Shown here piece after piece: positions 7,335-20,589 of a stretch of 64,000 bases of DNA. Position 1 is the stretch's first letter; each line of letters begins with the position of its first letter. Position numbers and translations under genes: made by a program. The notes under the pieces were generated by a model. The model worked only from the letters and a program-made list of their open reading frames with translations, was not told where the DNA came from and did not search any database. Source of the stretch: Variovorax sp. IB41 (lineage in GTDB: Bacteria; Pseudomonadota; Gammaproteobacteria; Burkholderiales; Burkholderiaceae_C); assembly GCF_016405905.1 (NCBI RefSeq), contig NZ_JAEFCB010000004.1, positions 172,422-236,421 of the forward strand, read 5' to 3'.

Positions 7335-7352
7335 GTAGACAGGTCTGTCTAC
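7335..7352. promoter_or_regulatory. Candidate TetR operator
   Basis: GTAGACAG-GT-CTGTCTAC is a perfect inverted repeat of two 8-base arms. It lies 30 bases upstream of the TetR start and 53 bases upstream of the divergent NTF2-like gene, a placement typical of autoregulated TetR operators. Confidence 0.6.
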
Positions 7353-7381
7353 ATGCCTAGGAACTGCCTAGAATTGGCGAC

Positions 7382-7969
7382 ATGGACATCTCCGCATTGC
7401 CCGCGCGCGAGCGCATCCTGGTCACCTCGCACGACCTCTTCTATCGCGACGGCATCCGCGCCACCGGCATCGACCGCGTGATCGCCACCTCGGGCGTCAC
7501 CAAGGTCACTTTCTACCGGCACTTCCCTTCCAAGGACGACCTGGTGCGCGAGTTTCTCGACTACCGGCACACGCGCTGGATGGCGTGGTTCGTCGATGCG
7601 CTCGGCCGGCGCGGCGCGCACGAGCGCGCGGGCCACAGCAACGCCCTCTTGCTGCTGGCCGACGTGATGGCCGAATGGTTCGCCGACCCGGTGTTCCGTG
7701 GCTGCGCTTTCATCAACGCAACGGCCGAAGTGGGTGGCAGCGTGGAAGGCGCGCTGGAGCGCTCGCGCGAGCACAAGCGAGAGATGGTCGAGGTGATCGC
7801 GGGCCTGTTGCCTTCGCAACTGCCCGCGCGCACGGCGCTCGCGCAGGCTGCGGGCATCGGCGTCGACGGCGCGATCATCAAGGCCCAGATGGGCGACGCC
7901 GCCGTGGCGCGCGAAGCTGTCGAGGACCTGCGGCGATTGCTGGAGGCGCTGGTGGCCTCCGCAAAATAG
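7382..7969 (+). CDS. TetR/AcrR family transcriptional regulator
   Basis: A 195-residue repressor with the N-terminal TetR helix-turn-helix: ARERILVTSHDLFYRDGIRATGIDRVIATSGVTKVTFYRHFPSKDDLVREFL (residues 8-59), including the hallmark TFYRHFPSKDDL. The C-terminal ligand domain contains a CAFINATAEVG segment seen in a TetR subgroup often paired with oxidoreductase or NTF2-like genes. Its ligand is unknown. It diverges from the NTF2-like/cynS unit and probably represses it through the 18-bp palindrome in the spacer. Its stop codon abuts the convergent lactate permease gene. Confidence 0.85.
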   Translation: MDISALPARERILVTSHDLFYRDGIRATGIDRVIATSGVTKVTFYRHFPSKDDLVREFLDYRHTRWMAWFVDALGRRGAHERAGHSNALLLLADVMAEWFADPVFRGCAFINATAEVGGSVEGALERSREHKREMVEVIAGLLPSQLPARTALAQAAGIGVDGAIIKAQMGDAAVAREAVEDLRRLLEALVASAK

Positions 7970-9631
7970 TTACTTCACGACCATCAACGTGAACGGCCAC
8001 ACATAGGCCTGCAGCGTCACGTAGAAGCCCACCAGGCACGCGAGCGCGATGGAGTGGAAGAACACGTAGCGCAGGATCTCGCCCTCATGGTTGAACCAGC
8101 GCGTGGCGGTGGAGGCCACCACGATCGACTGCGCATCGATCATCTTGCCCATCACGCCGCCCGAGCTGTTGGCCGCGCCCATGAGGTTGGGGCTCAGGCC
8201 CAGCTGGTCGGCCGCCACCTTCTGCATGCCGCCGAAGAGCACGTTCGATGCGGTGTCCGAGCCCGTGAGCGCCACGCCGAGCCACCCCATCAGCGTGCCG
8301 AAGAACGGGTAGAACACGCCGGTGTTGGCAAAGGCCAGGCCGAGCGTCGTATCGAGCCCCGAGTAGCGCGTGAGCGTGCCGAGCGCGAGCATCAGCATGA
8401 TGGTGAGCAGCGAGAACTTCACCAGCCACAGCGTGCGGCCGTAGGCGGCCACGAGCTGGACCGGGTTGTACTTCATCACCAGCCCGCCCACGATGGCGGC
8501 CATCAGGATGCCGGTGCCCGTGGCCGAGAGCAGCAGCAGCTGGTACACCGCGCCCTCCTTGGTCGGCTTGGGCACCACCGGCGCCACCTTCTCGATCATG
8601 TTGTGCAGGCCGTCAATGGGGAAGTTGGGCGCGAAGATGCCGTTGAGCCAGGTCTTGACCGTGGGCAGGCCCCAGATGAACACGAACACGGTGAGGATGA
8701 TCCACGGCGTCCAGGCGCGGATGACCGCGGCGCCCGAGTGCTTCGCGGGCGCAGCGACCGGACCGGCTTCGCCGCCGTCTTTCTCGTGGCCCTTGAGCGA
8801 GACCGAGGTCCACACCGTTTTGGGTTTCCACACGCGCAAGAAGAGCACCAGGCACGCCATCGAGACGAGGGCCGCGATGATGTCCACCAGCTCCGGCCCG
8901 ATGTAGTTCGACACCAGGAACTGCGGGATCGCGAACGACAGGCCCGTCACCAGGATGGCCGGCCACACCTCCATCATTCCCTTGCGCCCCGCGAAGGCCC
9001 AGATGAGCCAGAACGGGACCAGGAGCGAGAAGAACGGCAGTTGCCGCCCGATCATCGCGGTGACGGCCATCAAGTCGTAGCCGTGCACCTTGGCCAGCGT
9101 GATGACCGGCGTGCCCAGCGCGCCGAACGCCACCGGCGCGGTGTTGGCGATGAGCGAGAGCCCCGAGGCCGCGAGCGGCGAGAACCCGAGGCCGATGAGG
9201 ATCGCGGCCGTCACCGCCACCGGCGTGCCGAAGCCCGCCGCGCCCTCGAAGAAGGCGCCGAAGGCAAAGGCGATGAGCAGCAGCTGCAGGCGCCTGTCTT
9301 CGGTGATGCCCGCGATGGAGTCCTGCAATACCTGGAAGCTGCCGTTCTGCTGCGTGAGCTGCTGCAGGAAGATGATGTTCAGCACGATCCAGCCGATGGG
9401 CAGCAAGCCCGTGATGCCGCCGAGAAATGCCGCCTTGCCCGCCATGTCGGCCGGCATGCCGAAGGCGAAGACCGCGATGATCACGGCGCTTAGCAGGCCG
9501 AGCCCCGCCGCGTAATGCGCCTTCACATGCAGGAGCCCCAGGCTCACGAGCATGACCACCACCGGTATCGCGGCCAGTGCCGTCGATACCACCATATTGC
9601 CGAACGGGTTGTAGACCTGTTGCCAGACCAT
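7970..9631 (-). CDS. lctP: L-lactate permease (LctP family)
   Basis: A 553-residue polytopic inner-membrane protein with about 12-13 hydrophobic segments. It has the LctP signature GAFFEGAAGFGTPVAV around residues 125-140 and the late LTGSDTASNVLFGGMQ motif. It imports L-lactate (and often D-lactate or glycolate) with protons. The start ATG is preceded by AGGAGACAAACCC. It is divergent from a LysR regulator and about 1.2 kb from the FMN-dependent lactate dehydrogenase gene. Together they form a lactate uptake and oxidation locus, although the permease and dehydrogenase are transcribed in opposite directions. Confidence 0.9.
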   Translation of the reverse strand: MVWQQVYNPFGNMVVSTALAAIPVVVMLVSLGLLHVKAHYAAGLGLLSAVIIAVFAFGMPADMAGKAAFLGGITGLLPIGWIVLNIIFLQQLTQQNGSFQVLQDSIAGITEDRRLQLLLIAFAFGAFFEGAAGFGTPVAVTAAILIGLGFSPLAASGLSLIANTAPVAFGALGTPVITLAKVHGYDLMAVTAMIGRQLPFFSLLVPFWLIWAFAGRKGMMEVWPAILVTGLSFAIPQFLVSNYIGPELVDIIAALVSMACLVLFLRVWKPKTVWTSVSLKGHEKDGGEAGPVAAPAKHSGAAVIRAWTPWIILTVFVFIWGLPTVKTWLNGIFAPNFPIDGLHNMIEKVAPVVPKPTKEGAVYQLLLLSATGTGILMAAIVGGLVMKYNPVQLVAAYGRTLWLVKFSLLTIMLMLALGTLTRYSGLDTTLGLAFANTGVFYPFFGTLMGWLGVALTGSDTASNVLFGGMQKVAADQLGLSPNLMGAANSSGGVMGKMIDAQSIVVASTATRWFNHEGEILRYVFFHSIALACLVGFYVTLQAYVWPFTLMVVK

Positions 9632-9778
9632 GGGTTTGTCTCCTGTTGGATTTGGTTATGAGACGGTGTGCTTGACGCACCGAAAAATCGCCGAAGGCAA
9701 CACAAGACAAACGAGAAAGACGCCACGAGCCACCGACAGCGATTCGCTAACATCCTACCCCCGGGCACCCAACAACAG

Positions 9779-10663
9779 ATGGCATCGACGCGACTCCCCT
9801 CGACCCAGGGCCTGCAGGCCTTCGAGGCCGTCGCACGGCTGCGCAGCGTGAACCTCGCGGCCGAGGAACTGAGCGTGACGCCCAGCGCGGTGAGCCACCG
9901 CATCCGGCAGCTGGAGACGCAGCTCGAACTCAAACTCTTTTCGGGCAACGACTTCGGCCTGAGCGCCGAAGGCGTGGCCTACCTGGCCCGTGTGCGCGAG
10001 GCCATTGCGGCGCTGCAGCAAGTGCCCGGCCGCGAGCCCGCGTCGCAGGTGCGGCGGCTGCGCGTGGCGGTAACGCCCACGTTTTCCCGTCAGATGCTGC
10101 TGCCGCGGCTCGCGCGCTTTCGCGATGCCTATCCGAACATCGAGCTCATGCTGCAGGTGACCATGCCGGTGCGCAACATGACGGCCGAGGAGGCCGACCT
10201 GGAACTGCGCTTCGGCACCGGCCCCTTCCACGACCGCGAGTTCTGCCAGCTCCTGGCCGACGACGTGGCGCCCGCGTGCAGCCCCGCGTACCTGCAGCGC
10301 CACGGCCCGTTCGAGGGCTTTGCGACCGATGCGGAGGTCTCGCGCGTGCAGCTGCTGCGCACGCCGCTCGAATCGTGGCGCACCTGGTTCAAGGCGCACG
10401 GCATCGGCCTGCCGGAGCCGGCCACGGGGCACCAGTTCAACGACCTGGGCCTGGCGCTCGATGCGGCGGCCGAAGACTTCGGCGTGGTGCTCATGCACCT
10501 GAAGCTGGGCAGCGCCTGGCTGGAGAACGGGCGCCTCGTGCGGCTGTCGGCCGAGAGCGTGCCCTCGCCCAACGCCTACTTCCTGTGCTGGCGGCCGGGG
10601 GCGATGGAGCGGTGGGAGTGCGCGACTTTCGTCGAGTGGCTGCGGCAGGCCCTGCGGGACTGA
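9779..10663 (+). CDS. LysR family transcriptional regulator of the lactate locus
   Basis: A 294-residue LysR-type regulator of the GcvA-like subgroup. The winged helix is at residues 8-65 (LQAFEAVARLRSVNLAAEELSVTPSAVSHRIRQLE) and a periplasmic-binding-protein-like effector domain runs from about residue 92 onward (LRVAVTPTFSRQMLLPRL). The ATG at 9779 was chosen because it starts right before the HTH; the frame is open 37 codons further upstream without family similarity. It is divergent from lctP and upstream of the lactate dehydrogenase gene on the same strand, so it likely controls lactate use. The effector is unknown. Confidence 0.85.
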   Translation: MASTRLPSTQGLQAFEAVARLRSVNLAAEELSVTPSAVSHRIRQLETQLELKLFSGNDFGLSAEGVAYLARVREAIAALQQVPGREPASQVRRLRVAVTPTFSRQMLLPRLARFRDAYPNIELMLQVTMPVRNMTAEEADLELRFGTGPFHDREFCQLLADDVAPACSPAYLQRHGPFEGFATDAEVSRVQLLRTPLESWRTWFKAHGIGLPEPATGHQFNDLGLALDAAAEDFGVVLMHLKLGSAWLENGRLVRLSAESVPSPNAYFLCWRPGAMERWECATFVEWLRQALRD

Positions 10664-10690
10664 CCGGCCGAGCGGCCGGCTGAATTCTTT
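10664..10690 (+). terminator. Terminator-like hairpin after the LysR gene
   Basis: Immediately after the LysR stop, CCGGCC-GAGC-GGCCGG forms a strong 6-bp GC stem, followed after a few bases by a TTTT run at 10687-10690. It probably separates the LysR transcript from the lactate dehydrogenase gene. Confidence 0.5.
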
Positions 10691-10818
10691 TCAGGTCCGC
10701 CTCCGGTATTTTTCAGATCGATGCCCGTTTCGGGCGCCACACTCGGCCCGCGGCGGAGCCTGCCCATAATGCCCGCTCGCGCGATCGAACAAACAGAGGC
10801 AACCCAGGAGACTCCCCC

Positions 10819-11976
10819 GTGGCCGACCTTTCCAAGATCACCAACATCGAAGACCTGCGGGTGATCGCCAAGCGGCGCGTGCCGAAGATGTTCTACGACT
10901 ACGCCGACTCCGGCGCATGGACCGAGGGCACCTACCGCGCCAACGAGAGCGACTTTCAAAAGATCAAGCTGCGCCAGCGCGTGGCCGTGAACATGGAGGG
11001 CCGCTCCACCCGCACCACCATGATCGGCCAGGACGTGGCCATGCCCGTGGCGATCGCGCCCACGGGCCTCACGGGCATGCAGCACGCCGACGGCGAGATC
11101 CTCGGGGCCCGCGCGGCCAAGGCCTTCGGCATTCCGTTCACGCTCTCGACCATGAGCATCTGCTCGCTGGAAGACATCGCCGAGAACACCGACCGCCACC
11201 CCTTCTGGTTCCAGCTCTACGTGATGAAGGACCGCGACTTCATCGAGCGCCTGATCGAACGCGCCAAGGCCGCCAACGTGACCGCGCTGCAGCTCACGCT
11301 GGACCTGCAGATCCTCGGGCAGCGCCACAAGGACATCAAGAACGGCCTCACCGCGCCGCCCAAGCCCACGATCAAGAACCTCATCAACCTCGCGACGAAA
11401 CCCGCCTGGTGCATGGGCATGCTGGGCACCAAGCGCCGCACCTTCGGCAACATCGCGGGGCATGCCAAGGGCGTGAAAGACCTGTCGTCGCTCTCGTCGT
11501 GGACCGCCGAGCAGTTCGATCCCGCATTGAGCTGGGCCGATGTCGAATGGATCAAGAAGCTCTGGGGCGGCAAGCTCATCCTCAAGGGCATCATGGACGT
11601 GGAAGACGCGCGCCTTGCGGCCTCGAGCGGCGCCGATGCGCTCATCGTGTCGAACCACGGCGGCCGCCAGCTCGATGGCGCGCCCTCTTCCATCGCCGCA
11701 CTGCCGGCCATCGTCGAAGCGGTGGGCAGCGAGATCGAGGTGTGGATGGATGGCGGCATCCGCAGCGGGCAGGACGTGCTCAAGGCCCGCGCGCTCGGCG
11801 CCCGCGGCACGATGATCGGCCGCAGCTTTCTCTACGGCCTCGGCGCCCACGGGCAAGAGGGCGTGACGCGCGCGCTGCAGATCATCCACAAGGAACTGGA
11901 CATCACCATGGCCTTCTGCGGCCACACGCAGATCGACACGGTCGATTCGAGCATCCTGCTGCCGGGTACCTTCTAG
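10819..11976 (+). CDS. lldD: FMN-dependent L-lactate dehydrogenase / alpha-hydroxy acid oxidase
   Basis: A 385-residue TIM-barrel flavoprotein of the alpha-hydroxy acid dehydrogenase family, expected to oxidise L-lactate to pyruvate and pass electrons to the quinone pool. Visible features are FYDYADSGAW (residues 25-34), FWFQLYV with the substrate-binding Tyr near 134, ILKGI with the FMN-contacting Lys near 256, SNHGGRQLDGAPS with catalytic His280 and Arg283, and DGGIRSGQDVLKA in the phosphate-binding region. It starts with GTG at 10819, eight bases after CCAGGAG. It lies next to a LysR and the divergent lactate permease. A related hydroxy acid such as glycolate or mandelate cannot be excluded as substrate. 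Confidence 0.85.
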   Translation: MADLSKITNIEDLRVIAKRRVPKMFYDYADSGAWTEGTYRANESDFQKIKLRQRVAVNMEGRSTRTTMIGQDVAMPVAIAPTGLTGMQHADGEILGARAAKAFGIPFTLSTMSICSLEDIAENTDRHPFWFQLYVMKDRDFIERLIERAKAANVTALQLTLDLQILGQRHKDIKNGLTAPPKPTIKNLINLATKPAWCMGMLGTKRRTFGNIAGHAKGVKDLSSLSSWTAEQFDPALSWADVEWIKKLWGGKLILKGIMDVEDARLAASSGADALIVSNHGGRQLDGAPSSIAALPAIVEAVGSEIEVWMDGGIRSGQDVLKARALGARGTMIGRSFLYGLGAHGQEGVTRALQIIHKELDITMAFCGHTQIDTVDSSILLPGTF

Positions 11977-12056
11977 GTCCAGGGGCGTTCATGGCCCTCT
12001 CGGGGGTAGGCAGATGCGGTTCTTACTGACACGAGCCAGCCCCATGCAGGGGCAAA

Positions 12057-12077
12057 ATGTTGCAGCGACAACAACAT
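12057..12077. promoter_or_regulatory. Inverted repeat upstream of the MHS carrier
   Basis: ATGTTG-N9-CAACAT lies 29 bases before the MFS gene start; a CCCC-ATGCA-GGGG hairpin precedes it. It could be an operator or part of an untranslated leader; support is symmetry and position only. Confidence 0.3.
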
Positions 12078-12105
12078 AGCCGGCCTGCACGGCGGCACAG
12101 CCATC

Positions 12106-13440
12106 ATGAGCGCAGTCACGCCCACCCAAGGAGGCCAGGCGGCCTCTTCGTCCAATCCCCCGCACTACACGGCCGAAGAAAAACGGCACCGCGTCTTCGC
12201 CATCATGGCGGCCTCCTCGGGCAACCTGGTCGAGTGGTTCGACTTCTACGTGTATGCGTTCTCGGCGCTCTACTTCGCGCCGGCCTTCTTCCCCAAATCG
12301 GACCCCACCGCGCAGCTGCTCAACACGGCCGGCGTGTTCGCGGCCGGCTTCCTCATGCGGCCCATCGGCGGCTGGCTCTTCGGCCGCGTGGCCGACAAGC
12401 TCGGGCGCAAGACCTCGATGCTCATCTCGGTGACGATGATGTGCGCCGGCTCGCTCGTCATCGCGTGCCTGCCGACGTATGCGCAGATCGGCGCGTGGGC
12501 GCCCTTCCTCCTCTTGGTGTGCCGCCTGTTCCAGGGCCTCTCGGTCGGCGGCGAATACGGCACCACGGCGACCTACATGAGCGAGGTGGCGCTTCGCGGC
12601 CAGCGCGGTTTCTTCTCGTCGTTCCAGTACGTGACGCTCATCGGCGGACAACTCCTCGCGGTGCTCGTGATCGTGGTGCTCGAGCAGTTGCTCACCGAGG
12701 CCGAACTCAAGTCGTGGGGCTGGCGCATTCCGTTCGTGATCGGCGCCATCGCCGCGGTCGTCGCGCTGCTGCTGCGCCGCACGCTGCATGAAACGCAGAG
12801 CGCCGAAGCCAAGGCCAACAAGGAGGCCGGCAGCATGGCCGGGCTCTTCAAGCACCACACGCCCGCGTTCCTCACGGTGCTGGGCTACACGGCCGGCGGT
12901 TCGCTGATCTTCTACACCTTCACCACCTACATGCAGAAGTACCTGGTGAACACGGTGCACCTGCCAATCAAGACGGCGAGCTATGTGATGACCGGTGCGT
13001 TGTTCGTCTACATGTGCATGCAGCCGGTGTTCGGCGCGCTGTCGGACCGCATCGGGCGGCGGACCAACATGCTGCTGTTCGGTGGCCTCGGTGCGCTCGC
13101 GACCGTGCCGATCCTCACGGCGCTGCAGTACACGACGAGCCCGGTGCTGGCCTTCGTGCTGATCATCGCGGCGCTGGCGATCGTGAGCTTCTACACCTCG
13201 ATCAGCGGCATCGTGAAGGCCGAGATGTTCCCGCCCGAAGTGCGGGCGCTCGGCGTGGGCCTGGCCTATGCCGTGGCCAACGCGATCTTCGGCGGATCGG
13301 CGGAGTACGTGGCGCTGGGGCTCAAGTCACTGGGGCACGAATCGGCGTTCTTCTGGTACGTGAGCGGGATGATGGTGATCGCGTTCCTGGTGAGCCTGCG
13401 GCTGCCGAAGCAGGCGAGCTACCTGCATCACGATCATTGA
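12106..13440 (+). CDS. MFS transporter, metabolite:H+ symporter family (KgtP-like)
   Basis: A 444-residue major facilitator with 12 predicted membrane segments. It has the metabolite:H+ symporter signatures [16 protein letters not shown] (residues 37-52), [13 protein letters not shown] in the loop between helices 2 and 3, and the repeated motif [10 protein letters not shown] in the second half. Family members carry dicarboxylates such as 2-oxoglutarate, citrate, proline or shikimate; the substrate here is not readable. The gene follows lldD by 129 bases and may use its own promoter. A convergent TetR gene overlaps its 3' end by 7 bases. Confidence 0.85.
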   Translation: MSAVTPTQGGQAASSSNPPHYTAEEKRHRVFAIMAASSGNLVEWFDFYVYAFSALYFAPAFFPKSDPTAQLLNTAGVFAAGFLMRPIGGWLFGRVADKLGRKTSMLISVTMMCAGSLVIACLPTYAQIGAWAPFLLLVCRLFQGLSVGGEYGTTATYMSEVALRGQRGFFSSFQYVTLIGGQLLAVLVIVVLEQLLTEAELKSWGWRIPFVIGAIAAVVALLLRRTLHETQSAEAKANKEAGSMAGLFKHHTPAFLTVLGYTAGGSLIFYTFTTYMQKYLVNTVHLPIKTASYVMTGALFVYMCMQPVFGALSDRIGRRTNMLLFGGLGALATVPILTALQYTTSPVLAFVLIIAALAIVSFYTSISGIVKAEMFPPEVRALGVGLAYAVANAIFGGSAEYVALGLKSLGHESAFFWYVSGMMVIAFLVSLRLPKQASYLHHDH

Positions 13441-14078
13441 TCGGCGGGGCGTCTCTGGAGGCTCTCCATGTAGACGCAGAACATGTCGGCCATCGAATCC
13501 GCCCAGGCCGCGATCTGGGCGTAGGTTCGGGGGCTCTCCGAAAAGTCTTTGCCCACCGCGCTGAGCGTCGCAATGATCAGGTCGCCCGCCATGGCGCGCG
13601 TGGCGCCTGAAGCCGCCGGCAGTGCCTCGGCCATGAACACGCGGACGATCTCGTCGCCCGCGGCGCGCACCTCCTGCGCCTCGGGTGCGTCCCGATAGAA
13701 CGGCGCCGCATCGCCTAGCGCCGTTCGCACTTCCGCTTCTTCGCACTCCGAGCGAATGAACGCATGCGTGAGCAGGCGCAGGCGCTCCAGCGCGGGCCGC
13801 TGCGCATCGCCGAGGATGCCGCGCATCATCTCCGTCGTCTGCCGCCATTCGTCGCTCTGCAGGCGAAACAGGATCGACGCCTTGTTCGGGAAATATTGGT
13901 ACACCGACCCGACGCTCACGCCGGCCCGCTCGGCGACGCGCGTCGTCGTGAAGCGGTGCACCCCCTCCTTCGCCAAAACCTGAATAGCTGCCTGAAGAAT
14001 GGCCCCAAGGAGGTCGGCCGAGCGCGCCTGCTTGGGCTGTCTGCGAGAGGAGATCGGGGTGCTTCGGCGGTCGGTCAT
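13434..14078 (-). CDS. TetR/AcrR family transcriptional regulator
   Basis: A 214-residue regulator with an N-terminal basic arm ([11 protein letters not shown]) and the Tet[52 protein letters not shown] (residues 23-70). [12 protein letters not shown] is the recognition helix region. The C-terminal domain resembles the TetR_C subgroup with [15 protein letters not shown]. The ATG at 14078 was chosen because the longer open frame reads into the divergent methyltransferase gene. Its start region faces the O-methyltransferase gene, whose expression it probably represses via a small palindrome at 14108-14123. Confidence 0.85.
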   Translation of the reverse strand: MTDRRSTPISSRRQPKQARSADLLGAILQAAIQVLAKEGVHRFTTTRVAERAGVSVGSVYQYFPNKASILFRLQSDEWRQTTEMMRGILGDAQRPALERLRLLTHAFIRSECEEAEVRTALGDAAPFYRDAPEAQEVRAAGDEIVRVFMAEALPAASGATRAMAGDLIIATLSAVGKDFSESPRTYAQIAAWADSMADMFCVYMESLQRRPADQ

Positions 14079-14107
14079 GGCGGTGCTGCGGAACGCGAAT
14101 GGAAAAC

Positions 14108-14123
14108 ATGAAGGGTTCTTCAT
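14108..14123. promoter_or_regulatory. Candidate TetR operator
   Basis: ATGAAG-GGTT-CTTCAT, a perfect 6+6 inverted repeat in an AT-rich spacer between the divergent TetR and O-methyltransferase genes, 30 bases from the TetR start. Confidence 0.45.
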
Positions 14124-14159
14124 ATTATTTCGCATCTGCTTTTCAACCGAAAGAAGCCT

Positions 14160-14819
14160 GTGACGACGACCCTGACAACTACCCCCCTCGCCCCTTTGCT
14201 GGACCGCCTGTTCCAGGAGGCCGGCGCTGCAACCAGCCCCGCCGTTGCCGGCATCAGCCCGGAGGAGCGCCAACGGCTGATGCACAGCAAGACCGAATAC
14301 CTCGACTTCTACAGCCGCCTGAAGGACCTGTGGCTGCCGGTGTCGCGCGAGACCGGCGTGCTGCTGTACCAGCTGGCGCGCAGCACGAACGCGCGGCACA
14401 TCGTGGAGTTCGGCACCTCCTTCGGCCTCTCGACCCTGTACATGGCCGCGGCGCTGCGCGACAACGGCGGTGGCCGGCTGATCAGCAGCGAGTTCGAGCC
14501 TTCGAAGATCGCCAGGGCGCGCGAGCATCTGGCCGAAGGGGGCGTGAGTGACCTGGTCGAGATTCGCGAAGGCGATGCGCTGAAGACGCTGGCCGTCGAT
14601 CTTCCCGAGTCCATCGACCTGCTGCTGCTCGATGGTGCGAAGTCGCTCTACAACGATGTGCTGGCGCTGATCGAACCCCGTCTGCGGCCGGGTGCGCTGA
14701 TCGTGGCGGACAACGCGGACTACAGCCCGGAGTACCTGGCGCGCGTGCGCTCGCCCGATAGCGGATATCTGTCCGTGCCGTTTGCCGACGACGTGGAGTT
14801 GTCGATGCGGTTGGGATAA
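14160..14819 (+). CDS. Class I SAM-dependent O-methyltransferase
   Basis: A 219-residue methyltransferase of the catechol/caffeoyl-CoA O-methyltransferase type. Motif I is IVEFGTSFGLSTLYMA (residues 81-96), an acidic residue in ISSEFEP binds the SAM ribose, and LLLLDGAKSLYNDVL near residue 160 carries the metal-binding Asp of the family. VADNADY supplies a second metal-site Asp-Asn pair. It would methylate a small hydroxylated substrate in the cytoplasm. It starts with GTG at 14160, preceded by GAAAGAAG. It is divergent from the TetR gene, which suggests induction by a toxic phenolic or similar ligand, but this is inference. Confidence 0.8.
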   Translation: MTTTLTTTPLAPLLDRLFQEAGAATSPAVAGISPEERQRLMHSKTEYLDFYSRLKDLWLPVSRETGVLLYQLARSTNARHIVEFGTSFGLSTLYMAAALRDNGGGRLISSEFEPSKIARAREHLAEGGVSDLVEIREGDALKTLAVDLPESIDLLLLDGAKSLYNDVLALIEPRLRPGALIVADNADYSPEYLARVRSPDSGYLSVPFADDVELSMRLG

Positions 14820-15080
14820 GGCGCTTCCAATAAGAAATTACGGCAGCGAATAAAAACGGCCGACCTAACGATTCAGATATTGCGCGCAAAAAAGTAACGC
14901 TTATTGCTACGCAATGAATGCTTGGCCCGGCCACTTATTGAAAGCGCATCTCGGGACCTCGGTGGGCTTTCGTGACTTATTGCACGCCAGCCAGAAGCTG
15001 ATCCTGATGGGACCAATTTGTCATCAGCGAACAAAAAATTACAACCAATAATCGGCCTCCAATATCAAAGAGGAGGAATT

Positions 15081-15959
15081 TTGAAGAACACAGTTCTCAA
15101 CAACATGCCGCGCGCGCGGCTTCTCGCCATTGCAGCCGCTGCTGCAGCGATTTCTGCATGTGGCGGTGGTGGCGGCGGAGGGGGAGGCGGATTTCCCATC
15201 TTGCCAATTGCGCCCGCACCAGCACCCGCGCCGCCCTCGGAGCCCGCGGCGGACAACTCGGCTCCCTGCTTCAATGAAGCCGATTTCCGCGAAGGAACAT
15301 CGGTCGAATTCGAAGCGGCGAAGGTCGGAGCGGATGCGGCAGCCGAGCCTTTCCATAGAAAGAGCGTGACCGAAAAACGGGAAGCGTTTGCCGGCGCCAA
15401 TCCGATTTCAGCCAATGTGGAATCGAGCACCGTAAGGATCATGCGGGCCCTGCAGAGCACCGTCAAAAAAGAATACAAGGATCTGGTCGGCGGAAATATC
15501 CTGCTTTACGGCAAGTCCACGACATACACGCAGACGATCGATCCGGACTTCGCAGCAACGCTTCCCCCGGGCTTCCCTACGGACAAGCTCATTTTTGTTT
15601 CGCAGGCGTATGAGCCGCCGTTTACGTTCCCGGTGGACATGAAGCCCGGTCAGGTCGCGAGCCAGAAATCGACGGTCACCAAGACCAAGGTCGTCGATGG
15701 CCGCAGCGATCCGGCAACCTCCTTCGCGGCAACCGGCGAATTGACCTATGTCGGCCGCGAGAAACTGACAACGGCGCTGGGCACGTTCGACACCTGCAAG
15801 CTCTCGCTGAAGATCACGGTCGGTGCTTCGGTGATCTCGACGGACGCCACCCGGGAGTTCTGGCTGGCGGCAGAAGGCCCTTACCAAGGCCAACTGCTCA
15901 AGGGCGGCGATACGAAATCGTCCTGGCTCGTGACGAAGATGACCTATGCGCCCAAGTAA
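15081..15959 (+). CDS. Polyglycine-linker lipoprotein of unknown function
   Basis: A 292-residue exported lipoprotein. The N-terminus has a basic stretch NNMPRARLL, a hydrophobic core LAIAAAAAAISA and a lipobox cysteine, followed by ten consecutive glycines and a Pro/Ala linker ending PAPAPAPPSEP. The mature domain is soluble, without a recognised family. It starts with TTG at 15081, 5 bases after AGGAGGAA, a strong ribosome-binding site; an earlier in-frame GTG at 15018 lacks one. Base composition is more AT-rich than the neighbours and about 260 bases without a gene precede it, suggesting a single-gene unit. A strong terminator follows. Confidence 0.75.
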   Translation: MKNTVLNNMPRARLLAIAAAAAAISACGGGGGGGGGGFPILPIAPAPAPAPPSEPAADNSAPCFNEADFREGTSVEFEAAKVGADAAAEPFHRKSVTEKREAFAGANPISANVESSTVRIMRALQSTVKKEYKDLVGGNILLYGKSTTYTQTIDPDFAATLPPGFPTDKLIFVSQAYEPPFTFPVDMKPGQVASQKSTVTKTKVVDGRSDPATSFAATGELTYVGREKLTTALGTFDTCKLSLKITVGASVISTDATREFWLAAEGPYQGQLLKGGDTKSSWLVTKMTYAPK

Positions 15960-15982
15960 GGCGTTGAACAGTCTTTAGAACA

Positions 15983-16007
15983 ACGGACCCTTTGGGGTCC
16001 GTTTTTC
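15983..16007 (+). terminator. Rho-independent terminator
   Basis: ACGGACCC-TTTG-GGGTCCGT is a perfect 8-bp stem with a 4-base loop followed by TTTTC, 23 bases after the lipoprotein stop and just before the end of the convergent mutarotase gene. Confidence 0.85.
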
Positions 16008-16008
16008 G

Positions 16009-16338
16009 TTACAGCGCGAAGATCCGATCCATGGCGATCCACTTCTCCCCTTCAGGCGTCCAGGGCGTAGGCGCCTGAAACTTCCACATCAGTTCTTCCC
16101 ACTCGCGAATCTTCGGATCGCTGCGCGTAGCACTTGCCATCGCCTCCGCGTCATACCGCGCATCGTCCGTCTCCATCACCATCACCATCCGCGTGCCGAG
16201 CCAGTAGATCTCCATCCCCGTCACGCCATGCGCATGCAGATGCGCGCGCACCTCGGGCCAGATGTTGCGGTGATGCGCTTCGTATTGCGCGATCAGCGCC
16301 GCATCGTCTTTCAGGTCGAGGGCAAGGCAGTGGCGCAT
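16009..16338 (-). CDS. L-rhamnose/L-fucose mutarotase (RhaM family)
   Basis: A 109-residue protein of the RhaM/FucU-analogue mutarotase family (ferredoxin-like fold). It has the N-terminal MRHCLALDLKDD strand, AHHRNIWPEVRAHLHAHGVTGMEIYWLGTRMVMVMET with the conserved His-x-x-x-Trp-Pro-Glu, and WEELMWKFQAPTPW near the C-terminus. It interconverts the anomers of a 6-deoxyhexose. It is the last gene of the minus-strand fucose cluster, 50 bases downstream of the L-fucose dehydrogenase gene, so L-fucose is the likely substrate although the family name is rhamnose mutarotase. The length equals that of characterised members. Confidence 0.85.
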   Translation of the reverse strand: MRHCLALDLKDDAALIAQYEAHHRNIWPEVRAHLHAHGVTGMEIYWLGTRMVMVMETDDARYDAEAMASATRSDPKIREWEELMWKFQAPTPWTPEGEKWIAMDRIFAL

Positions 16339-16388
16339 GGTTCGTTCGATCCGTTGGTCGGTGAGAGAAAAAATGAAAAAGCGAGCGC

Positions 16389-20585
<4,197 letters not shown>

Positions 20586-20589
<4 letters not shown>

